Made by a program: the position numbers and the translations under genes. This document shows, in pieces, positions 52,538 to 60,300 of a stretch of DNA of 64,000 bases (its first letter is position 1; every line of letters begins with the position of its first letter). The stretch is taken from positions 1 through 64,000 of the forward strand of contig JAEUOY010000130.1 in NCBI GenBank assembly GCA_016790515.1. The letters are read 5' to 3'. Under the pieces are notes generated by a model. That model made no database searches, was not told where the DNA came from, and saw nothing but the letters and a program-made list of their open reading frames with translations. Source of the DNA: Burkholderiaceae bacterium. GTDB lineage: Bacteria; Pseudomonadota; Gammaproteobacteria; Burkholderiales; Burkholderiaceae_C.

Positions 52538-53362
52538 ATGAGCCAAAACACATCTACGGAATCACGCGTCGCCGTTCTGGTGGACTGCGACAACACCTCT
52601 CCCGAGGTCCTTGAACACGCCCTGAAGGTCGTCGCCCAGTTCGGCCGGGTAGTCCTCCGCCGTGGCTACGGCAACCACGGAACGCTGGCCAACAAGTGGC
52701 AGGAAGCACTGGTGCGGCTGGCCTTCACACCCTGCCTGCAGTACCAGTACGCCTCCGGCAAGAACACCTCGGACATCGCCCTCGCGCTCGACGCCCTGGA
52801 GGCCCTGTTCGACAGGCGGGCCGATACCTTCTGCCTGGTCACCAGCGACTCCGACTTCGCTTACCTCTGCCGCAAGTTGCGCGAGCGTGGGGCCACGGTG
52901 CATATCGTTGGCGAAGCGAAGTCCCCTGACGCGCTGCGCAATGCCAGCGACCAGTTCTTTGAATGGGTGAAGCCTGCAAGCGCCCCAGAGCCGACAACAC
53001 AGGGCGCAGCGCCTGCGCTGAAGCCCGCCGACACAAAGCCCGCAGCGCCCAAGGCCGAACCTGCCAAGCCCGCCCAGAAACGCCGGCCGCTCATGGTCGT
53101 GGAAGCCGTCAAGCTGATGGCGGCTGACACTGCGGAGGGAAAAGTTCATCTCGGGCCGCTGGGGCAATACCTGAAGCGCACCGACCCAGCCTTCTCGCCG
53201 CAGACCTATGGCCATTCCGGCCTGCTGGACATGCTGCGCACCTACGACCTGCTGACCGTGCAGCAGGAAACCGGCGGCTACTGGACGGTGCGGCTCGCCC
53301 CCGCGCATGAAGCCGCTGCCGCCGCCGTCTTCTCCGACATCGTCAAAGCCAACGGCGAATGA
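52538..53362 (+). CDS. NYN (PIN-like) nuclease-type protein with C-terminal OST-HTH/LOTUS domain
   Basis: The 274-residue LabA-like protein has conserved acidic residues of the NYN domain: Asp16 and Asp18 in VLVDCDNTS, Asp79 in TSDIALALDA, and Asp104/Asp106 in LVTSDSDFAYL. A Pro/Ala/Lys linker (about 150-185) leads to a LOTUS-like winged helix (RRPLMVVEAVKLMAAD to the end). Such proteins are RNA-binding ribonuclease candidates. It lies 9 bases before the hsdM remnant, so it was probably part of the type I R-M operon and may have had a defence role. Confidence 0.87.
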   Translation: MSQNTSTESRVAVLVDCDNTSPEVLEHALKVVAQFGRVVLRRGYGNHGTLANKWQEALVRLAFTPCLQYQYASGKNTSDIALALDALEALFDRRADTFCLVTSDSDFAYLCRKLRERGATVHIVGEAKSPDALRNASDQFFEWVKPASAPEPTTQGAAPALKPADTKPAAPKAEPAKPAQKRRPLMVVEAVKLMAADTAEGKVHLGPLGQYLKRTDPAFSPQTYGHSGLLDMLRTYDLLTVQQETGGYWTVRLAPAHEAAAAAVFSDIVKANGE

Positions 53363-53371
53363 TCCCAACCC

Positions 53372-53890
53372 ATGGCCATCAAGAAGTCTGACCTCTACTC
53401 CTCCCTCTGGGCCAGCTGCGACCAACTGCGCGGCGGCATGGATGCCAGCCAGTACAAGGACTACGTCCTGTTCATGCTGTTCATCAAGTACATCAGCGAC
53501 AAGTACGCCGACAGCGATGACTTCGCGCCGCCGGTGGTCATTCCCCAGGGCGCCAGCTTCAAGGACATGGTGGCGCTGAAGGGCAAGCCGGACATCGGCG
53601 ACAAGATCAACACGCAGATCATCCAGCCGTTGATCGACAAGAACGCCCGCCTGGCCCGCAGCGACTTCCCCAACTTCAACGACCCGGAGAAGCTGGGTAC
53701 CGGCGCCGAGATGGTGGAGCGGCTGGCCAACCTGATCAGCATCTTCCAGAAGCCGGAACTGGACTTCTCGAAGAACCGCGCCGAGCACGACGACATCCTC
53801 GGCGACGCCTACGAATACCTGATGCGCCACTTCGCCACCGAGAGTGGCAAGAGCAAGGGGCAGTTCTACACGCCGTCCGAGGTGAGGTGA
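53372..53890 (+). pseudogene. hsdM: Truncated type I restriction-modification DNA methyltransferase HsdM
   Basis: The 172-residue open frame matches the N-terminal domain of HsdM, with SDLYSSLWASCDQLRGGMDASQYKDYVLFML and ending AYEYLMRHFA...KGQFYTPSEV. In intact HsdM (about 500 residues) the SAM-binding and NPPF/Y catalytic motifs follow. Here the frame stops directly after PSEV, and repeats typical of a mobile-element end begin 40 bases later. No specificity or restriction subunit is seen. The gene is therefore dead as a methyltransferase. Confidence 0.92.
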
Positions 53891-53929
53891 TGCTGGACAC
53901 GCTGGCCTACGACAAGTACCCGCGATAGT

Positions 53930-54016
53930 TGTCGCAGTGTGACCACGCCTTTGAGTGCTGCTGTCGCAGCCTGCGATAGGGGCCCCCAGCGCGACCTCTT
54001 CTGAGGTACTGCGACA
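53930..54016. repeat. TGTCGCAG repeat cluster, candidate transposon end
   Basis: TGTCGCAG occurs at 53930-53937 and 53962-53969 in direct orientation, and inverted (CTGCGACA) at 54009-54016. The first copy follows the broken hsdM by 40 bases. Tn7- and Tn5053-like elements start with TGT and have several such short transposase-binding repeats inside each end. tniQ-type genes lie downstream, which fits. The opposite end is not in the window. Confidence 0.5.
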
Positions 54017-54097
54017 GAAGAAGAACCGGAGGTCTGACCTTGCCCCCGAAAACCGGATCCCTTGCTGAGTGATTCAATCCATGCAAGGAGAACGAAA

Positions 54098-54391
54098 GTG
54101 ACGAAGGCAACGAGAGCGCGGTACACGCTGGAGTTCAAGCTCGAGGCGGTGCGACTGGTCAAGGGCGGGCAGAGCATGGCGGCCACGGCCAAGATCCTGG
54201 GCATCGCCGAGCAGACGCTGCACAACTGGATCAAGGCGGACAAGGACGGTCGGCTGACGGGCGCTGGCACGAAGCCGGTGAGCCCCGAGCAGATGGAGAT
54301 CGCGCGGTTGCGCGCGGAGCTGGCGCGCGTGAAGATGGAGCGCGACATCCTGGGAAAAGCGACGGCGTACTTCGCGAAGGAGCGGGGGTGA
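54098..54391 (+). CDS. IS3-family transposase OrfA
   Basis: The 97-residue protein starts at GTG 54098 after AAGGAG (54085-54090). It has the HTH region YTLEFKLEAVRLVKGGQSMAATAKILGI and a leucine-zipper-like end with ARLRAELARVKMERDIL. It binds the IS ends. orfB begins within its last codons in the -1 frame, as in IS3 elements that make a fused transposase by frameshifting. Confidence 0.93.
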   Translation: MTKATRARYTLEFKLEAVRLVKGGQSMAATAKILGIAEQTLHNWIKADKDGRLTGAGTKPVSPEQMEIARLRAELARVKMERDILGKATAYFAKERG

Positions 54392-55269
54392 AGTACGCCT
54401 GGATCGAGCGGCACCGCCAGCACTGGCCGGTGTCGCTGGCCTGCGAGGTGCTGGGCGTGAGCGCCAGCGGATACCACGACCACAAGCTGCGATCGGCCAA
54501 ACCCCGGCGCAACCTCAGCGACGACGCGTTGCTGGTGCACATCCGTGCCATTCACGCCCAGTCGCGCGGCGAGTACGGCTGGCCACGGGTGTGGAAGGAA
54601 CTGCTCGCGCGCGGCATCCGTGTGGGCAAGGAGCGGGTGCGCAAGCTCATGAAGCTGCACGGCATCAAGGCCCGGGGCAAGCGCAAGTTCAAGGCGACCA
54701 CCGACAGCAACCATGGCTTGCCGGTGGCCGAGAACCTGCTCAACCGGGAGTTCACGCCGGCTGCACCCGATCGCGTCTGGACGAGCGACATCACCTACGT
54801 TGCCACCGAAGAGGGCTGGCTGTACCTGGCCGTGGTCATCAACCTGTTCAGCCGCCAGGTGGTGGGCTGGTCGATGAAGCCGCACATGCGCACCGAACTG
54901 GTCCTCGACGCCCTGCGCATGGCCTGGTTCCGGCGCAGGCCCGAGGCTGGTCTGATCTTCCACGCCGACCGCGGCAGCCAGTACTGCAGCGTGGAGTTCC
55001 AGAAGGCGCTGGCTGCCTACAGCATGCGCAGTTCGATGAGTCGCAAGGGCAACTGCTGGGACAATGCGCCCACCGAGAGCCTGTGGGGATCGCTGAAGGT
55101 CGGCAGGCTGCACGGGCGCCGCTTCGGGACCCGACGGGCAGCGATGGACGAGATCGTCGACTGGCTGACGTTCTACAACCACCGGCGACTGCATTCGTCG
55201 CTGGGCCACGTCAGCCCCATGAAGTTCGAGGGGCTATGGCTTGCCGCCCAGCAAAGGCAAGCCGCATGA
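54388..55269 (+). CDS. IS3-family transposase OrfB (DDE integrase)
   Basis: The 293-residue protein has the HTH_21 part (LVHIRAIHAQSRGEYGWPRV) and an rve catalytic core. Asp lies in VWTSDITYVATEEGW, Asp in IFHADRGSQYCS and Glu in NAPTESLWGSLK, the DDE triad with the IS3 spacing. It appears intact and may be active with OrfA. Confidence 0.95.
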   Translation: MKYAWIERHRQHWPVSLACEVLGVSASGYHDHKLRSAKPRRNLSDDALLVHIRAIHAQSRGEYGWPRVWKELLARGIRVGKERVRKLMKLHGIKARGKRKFKATTDSNHGLPVAENLLNREFTPAAPDRVWTSDITYVATEEGWLYLAVVINLFSRQVVGWSMKPHMRTELVLDALRMAWFRRRPEAGLIFHADRGSQYCSVEFQKALAAYSMRSSMSRKGNCWDNAPTESLWGSLKVGRLHGRRFGTRRAAMDEIVDWLTFYNHRRLHSSLGHVSPMKFEGLWLAAQQRQAA

Positions 55270-55315
55270 CAGTCTCAGCTATGGGATCCGGGAAACGCGG
55301 GCAAGGCCAGTCAAG

Positions 55316-56227
55316 ATGATTCCCCTGATACCGAAATACGCCACCATGCATTCCGTCCTCAGCGCTTGGGCTCGTTGCGGACAGGTCAACATCAAGACGC
55401 CGCAACATCGCGGCAATCGGGCCAGCTTGCTGGCCTTCGACTACACGCTAGGCGCGCATGCCCGGAAGCTGTCAGAGAGCGTGTTCAAAGGTGCCATCTG
55501 CGCGGACGACATCGTGGACTTCCACAGCCACGTGCCGATGTACGCGAGCTTTTTGACCGCGCTCCAGGCCTTCGGCTGGCGCGATCGCTTGACGGGCGGT
55601 GCGCCAGGGCGCGACACCATCGCCATGGGCATACGTCGCATGGGTGTGGTCGAGGCCGAAACTCTCAGGAAGTGTCCGACGTGTGTCCGCGAAGACCAGG
55701 TGAGATTCGGCTGCGGCCACTGGCGGCTCTTTCATCAGTGGCCGGCAGCTCGGCGCTGCGCCATCCACGGAGACGAACTGGTCACGCACTGTGCGCGGTG
55801 CAAAACGCCAGCCGTGCGTGGCAATGAGCCTTCACTGGCAGACGACCCGTGCTTGAACTGCGGGTGCGATGAGTGGGCGGCCGAACATCGCGATTCAACG
55901 ACGGGACATTGGCCGCTCATGCAGCTGATGTACCGCGCACTGAAGGGGCAAGCTCCCGAACTTTCAGCCCTCGTTCGCGCGCATCCATTGCTGCGCGCAC
56001 CGTCCTCGACCTGGGGCGACTTCGGCGCGGGCAAGGCTGATAGATCGCACCTACAGCATCTTTTCACGGCCTGGCACGTTGAGTCACCCGCGCACCTCGG
56101 CTCGGTGCTCGGCATGAACTGGAACTGGAGCGCCGATTCGAGTAGTGCTCCATCCATCGCGACCAGCCCATTCATGTTTCAGGCGGCCGTCTTGGCGGCT
56201 GAACCAGCCAGACAGTGCGCATCATGA
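55316..56227 (+). CDS. tniQ: TniQ family protein
   Basis: The 303-residue protein resembles TniQ/TnsD target-site proteins. The N-terminal segment is MIPLIPKYATMHSVLSAWAR. The zinc-finger block has CPTCVREDQVRFGCGHWRLFHQ, RRCAIHGDELVTHCARCK, and later a further CLNCGC. It begins 7 bases after the IS right end and could have lost upstream sequence or its promoter. Its TGA overlaps the ATG of the next small gene. In Tn7-like and Tn5053-like elements TniQ directs target choice. Here tniA/tniB are not in the window. A second, truncated copy lies at 56652-56933. Confidence 0.8.
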   Translation: MIPLIPKYATMHSVLSAWARCGQVNIKTPQHRGNRASLLAFDYTLGAHARKLSESVFKGAICADDIVDFHSHVPMYASFLTALQAFGWRDRLTGGAPGRDTIAMGIRRMGVVEAETLRKCPTCVREDQVRFGCGHWRLFHQWPAARRCAIHGDELVTHCARCKTPAVRGNEPSLADDPCLNCGCDEWAAEHRDSTTGHWPLMQLMYRALKGQAPELSALVRAHPLLRAPSSTWGDFGAGKADRSHLQHLFTAWHVESPAHLGSVLGMNWNWSADSSSAPSIATSPFMFQAAVLAAEPARQCAS

Positions 56228-56582
56228 AGCTCGATCGACACGATGGGACCAGGGAGCCAGGCGCGCTGGTCGACGCCGAAGAGTTCGCTCGGCGTCGGGG
56301 AGTTTCGCCCGAGCAGGTTGACGAACTGATGGCTCAACACCGCCTCTTCTCGCTGGAGCGCGATGGCAAGACGCTCTACCCGGCGTTCTTGCCCAACCGA
56401 CAGCCGACATCCGACGGCTAGAAGCGGTGTGTCGGCGTCTCGGGACATTGCCGGGCGGCAGCAAGTGGCAGTTCTTCGTGACGCCCAAGGCTTCTTTGGC
56501 GGGCCAAACACCGCTGGAAGCGCTACGCGACGGTCACGTGGCTTACGTAAACATCGCGGCGGACGGGTTCAGGGAGAGGTGA
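56224..56582 (+). pseudogene. First copy of small ParS/MbcA-like gene, broken by a frameshift
   Basis: The frame starts at ATG 56224 (overlapping the tniQ stop) and encodes VDAEEFARRRGVSPEQVDEL... up to YPAFLPN. It then hits a stop at 56419-56421. The -1 shifted frame continues the similarity (DIRRLEAVCRRLG...KWQFFVTPKASL...TPLEALRDG) to TGA 56580-56582. Compared with the intact copy at 56972-57331 exactly one base is missing near 56400; restoring it gives the same length. It is therefore an inactivated duplicate, unless a programmed shift occurs. Confidence 0.82.
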
Positions 56583-56651
56583 TCGCGCCAGCGAAGCTGC
56601 AGGACCTGCGGGAGCGAGATCACGTTTGCTGTTGATCGCTACAGTGCGCCC

Positions 56652-56933
56652 GCAGGCTCTTGGCCCCTTCTTTCCCGGCTCTACCGTGCGCTACAGGCGC
56701 AGGCCCCCGAACTTTCAACGCTTGCCTGTGCTCATTCATTGCAGCGCTCACCCAGAACTCGACGGAACGCGACAAGGTCGCCGACGTGCGATGACACCGC
56801 CCTGGAGCACCTGTTCGCGGCGTGGGACGTGCACTCTGTGGTCGAGATGAGTTCGTTGTTGGGTGCGAGCTGGTTCCAAAGCGACGAACCGGATGGTGTG
56901 CTGTCCGGCATGATGAGTCCGCCGATTCTGTAG
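56652..56933 (+). pseudogene. C-terminal remnant of a second tniQ copy
   Basis: The open frame ending at TAG 56933 matches the C-terminal third of the tniQ gene at 55316. It has SWPLLSRLYRALQAQAPELSTL (compare HWPLMQLMYRALKGQAPELSAL), then LEHLFAAWDVHS and SLLGASW. The N-terminal and zinc-finger parts are missing. It precedes the intact small gene just as full tniQ precedes the broken small gene, which shows a tandem duplication with deletion. Confidence 0.82.
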
Positions 56934-56971
56934 GCTGCGGTTTTCGCCGCGACTCCGGCATGTCGGTAGTC

Positions 56972-57331
56972 ATGAGGAAGGCTGAGAGACCCATGGCAAC
57001 GCTTCCGGATGGCTGGATTGACGCGGATGAGTTTGCTCGTCGCCGCGGCCTACCAACGGCAAGACTCGGCGAATTGGTTTCGCGACATCGGCTCTTCTCA
57101 ACGCAGTGGAGCGGCAAGGCGTGGTACCCAGCGTTCATGGCGGATCAGACCACCGACATCCGCAGCTTGGAGGCAGTCTGTCGGCGGCTCGGCCAACTGC
57201 CGGCGGGAAGCAAGTGGCAATTCTTCGTGACCCCAAAGGCCTCGCTGGGAGGGAAGACACCTCTGGAAGCTTTGCGCGAAGGCGGTGTGACTGCGGTCAG
57301 GCTTGCGGCCCATGGCAATAGGGAGCGATAG
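56972..57331 (+). CDS. Intact copy of the small ParS/MbcA/Xre-antitoxin-like protein
   Basis: The 119-residue protein starts at ATG 56972, chosen because it matches the first copy residue for residue in length. The N-terminal part GWIDADEFARRRGLPTARL looks like a helix-turn-helix. The C-terminal part has YPAF, WQFFVTPKASLGGKTPLEAL and a final short helix, resembling the toxin-binding domain of Xre/MbcA/ParS antitoxins. No RES or other toxin gene is adjacent. It lies 59 bases before the giant primase-RT gene and may regulate it; this is inference. Confidence 0.75.
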   Translation: MRKAERPMATLPDGWIDADEFARRRGLPTARLGELVSRHRLFSTQWSGKAWYPAFMADQTTDIRSLEAVCRRLGQLPAGSKWQFFVTPKASLGGKTPLEALREGGVTAVRLAAHGNRER

Positions 57332-57357
57332 CCTCGACGAACGTCTCTGATAACCTG

Positions 57358-57386
57358 CTCCCCACGAAGCTGAACGATGCGGGGAG
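57358..57386 (+). promoter_or_regulatory. Inverted repeat covering the ribosome-binding site of the giant gene
   Basis: CTCCCC (57358-57363) can pair with GGGGAG (57381-57386), leaving a 17-base loop. GGGGAG is the ribosome-binding site of the ATG at 57391. Such pairing would hide the site and lower translation unless something opens it. Stem length is only 6, so the effect is uncertain. Confidence 0.4.
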
Positions 57387-57390
57387 AACG

Positions 57391-60300
57391 ATGGAAGGTC
57401 GTTACGACGTTGGCGATTTGCTCGCCAAGCTGCCGCTGGAGGACGTGGTACAGCGCCTGGGCATAGCCACCGAACGGCGAGGCGCCACGATCCAAGCCCT
57501 GTGCCCATTTCACCAAGACACCCGACCGTCGCTGAACCTTTATCCGGCCGACGGCGCATCTACCGCGCACTACCACTGCTTTGCATGCGGCGCCCATGGC
57601 AGCGCCATCGATTTGGTCAAGAAAGTGCAGGGCTTGGAATTCTTGCCGGCCGTGCAATGGCTGGCTCAGCAATTCGGTATCAGGGCGCCGAGTCGGCAGT
57701 CCAGGCAACAGGCCGCCAAGGAGGCCACCAGCGAAACAGCACTGAGGTTTGCGCTGCGAATCTACGACGAGCAGCACGACGACCAGCGATTCAAGGCTTG
57801 GTGCGCAGAGCGCGACTTCGACCGAGATTTCCTACACGAGCAAGGCCTTCGCTGCATCACGCGTGGGGTGTTGGTGGAAGCCCTTCAGTCGAAAGGCGCA
57901 GGTGAGCGAGCCGAACTAACCGACGGCTTGCAGACTCTGGGTTTGGTCAAGCGTTTGCATCAGCGATCCGCGCCAGTGCAGGGCAAGCTGAATCTGCATG
58001 ATCAATTCCAGGACTGCTTTCATGACGGTCGCGTGGTCATCCCCATTCGTGGTGGCGCGGCCAGGCATCCCGAGGTGCTTGGCTTTGCAGGCCGCGCCTT
58101 GGAGGGCGTGCCGCCCGAGGGCGTGGCCAAGTACTTGCTCACCTCGGGCTTTGAAAAGGCCAAGGTCCTCTTTAATGAACCGGCAGCCTTCGAGGCGGTG
58201 AGACAGGCCCTGAAGGCCCATCTGCCGACTAGGCTGTATCTCGTTGAAGGCTTTCTAGATGCATTGCGCCTGCAGTCCCTTGGCCTGCCCGCAGTGGCGC
58301 TAATGGGCACTAGCCTGGGAAGAGAGCCTTTGGAGAGGCTGAAGAAGCTGGCAGAGGACTCAGAATCCAGTGCTGAGTTGGCGTACTGCCTGTTTCTCGA
58401 CAACGATCCGGCCGGGTTTGGAGGCGCCGATCGGCTGGTTCGCCGGTTGCTGGACCTGCGTGGGGTGAATCTACGTTGGATCGGCATGCCCTGGCGCAGC
58501 AAACCGGCCTTGGGCAAAGACCCTGACACCTGCTTGCGGGGTCTACATGCCGGAGAGCAAGCCACCGCCTGGCTGCAGCCCTTCGACTTGCCGGCCGAGG
58601 CAGTGTTATTGGTGCAAGCCCTGGGCGGGCAGGATGCGTCCGATCTGCAGCCCGAGCGATTTGGCCACTTGATGCCGACCGTGCGTGAACGCGCCTTGTT
58701 CCGGGTCGGAATGGCGCTCAGGCGCTTGTACGGCCGCCGCCCGGCTGAGGTCGCAGCGGCGCGTTTGAAGGCCTGCGCCTGGGATTGGGCCCAGGAACTG
58801 CATGCAGAGTTGGCGGTGTCAGAGACTGGCCAGCGCGCGCTGCCGACGCGTGGCCTGTACCTCGAAGAAAAGCTCCCGCGTGTGGCGCTGGCCCGCAGCC
58901 TAGCCCACCACGGAGCGCGCCGCGGCGAGTTGCCCTGCGATGAAGAGGCATGGCAGACCCTGGGCAGCAACGCCCGCCTGTTCGACCAGATTGCCTTGGA
59001 TCGTCTGCATGCCATGATGGCTGGTGACCGAGCCTGGAAGCAAGCTGCACCCTATGACGCGGTGCACCTGCCGCGCAAGCTGACATCCGACTCGAAGGTG
59101 CTGAATGATCCGCGCCGAAAGGTAATGCCGCACCCGGCCGATCTGCAAGTGCAGCAGATAGTGCTGAATGAACTGCTCAGCCAGCGGCATGACCGGCCAA
59201 GTGCCGCGGGCCAGGCCTTTTCAGACCGCATCCCCGCTGTGCGCTGGTATGCCTCGCGTCGAGAAGTACTGGTGACGGGCTTGAGCGCGCCGTTCAATGA
59301 GCTTGACGATGAATTGGATCTGCCCAAGACCCTGAGCTTTGGTTACCAGATCGACATGGACGTTCTTGAGGGCGACCAGACCCCGTCTGACCAAGGCATG
59401 TTTCGCCCATTTGGGCAGTGCTGGCGCGAGTTCATGGCCAGCCTCGCCAAGCAGTGTCATGCAATCGGGCCCCGCGTGCATGTGCTGCGCCTCGACGCCA
59501 AGCGCTATTACGACTCGATCCAGCGCTTTGTCGTACGCGATGCGCTGCTGACTCCACTGAACCGAGCTATGGCCGAGCATGGCGTGCCCGAGGGTTTTGG
59601 GCATGTCTTGGGCTTGCCAGAAGCCAACGCGATGTCCTGGGACGTCGCATTGGAGGCCAAGCTGGAGCGCCTGCTGGTTGGGCTGATCTTTCACCACGAA
59701 TACCGTGATCCCGACGCCGAGGGACGAACTCAGCGCAGCAGCGAGCTCGTGGGTATTCCACAGGGCCCTGTGATGTCCGCTTACATCGGAACCATTGCTT
59801 TGTTTCCGGTGGACGAGGAGGCACGCCGCTTCATTCACAGCACCGCTGCGAAAGGCCCCGATGACGCTTGGCGTCCGCGCGCAGGCTATGCGCGCTATGT
59901 GGACGACATTGTGCTGTTTGCCGACAGCGAAGACTTGCTCAGACAACTGCGTCAATTGCTGCAAGCCAAGGCCGCCGAACGTTCCATCGATCTCATCCAC
60001 AAGGGCGAACGTGTGCGTGCCGGATCGCCCCAACAGGTGATGCGGCAGCTCAACGACGGGCGTGGCCTAGCGCCGTCTGTGCCAGCCTGGGATCCACCCC
60101 TTGTGGGCGACGGCGAGACCGACTACAGCCTGGGCGGCGAACTGCCCGAAGTGGATCGCCAATGTGCTCTGCAGATGCTTCGACGCGTTGCGCTGATGCA
60201 TGAGCCCAGCGGAATCGCTGGCCAGGTCAAGGCTGTCTTGAGCGCGCCCGATCTGCGCTCAGGTGACCTTGGCCTGTGCGCACGCTGGCTGTGGTGGCAG

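Larger units (their letters stand above)
54035..55309 (+). mobile_element. IS3-family insertion sequence with 3-bp target duplication
   Basis: The left end begins TGACCTTGCCCCC and the right end finishes GCGGGCAAGGCCA, an imperfect terminal inverted repeat extending about 35 bases inward (shared GGATCC and CTCAGC). The flanking bases are GTC on both sides (54032-54034 and 55310-55312), consistent with the 3-bp duplications of IS3 elements. It carries overlapping orfA and orfB. It lies between the TGTCGCAG cluster and the tniQ gene, so it entered after those were in place. Confidence 0.85.

Noticed and set aside
52173-52596. Minus-strand open frame upstream of the MBL gene
   Set aside because: It could be read as an N-terminal extension or a small gene, but it runs through the direct repeats, has no ribosome site or known motif, and the MBL start at 52146 is well supported.
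56224-57331. A complete RES-Xre type toxin-antitoxin locus
   Set aside because: Only antitoxin-like small proteins are present; no RES or other toxin gene is adjacent in any frame.
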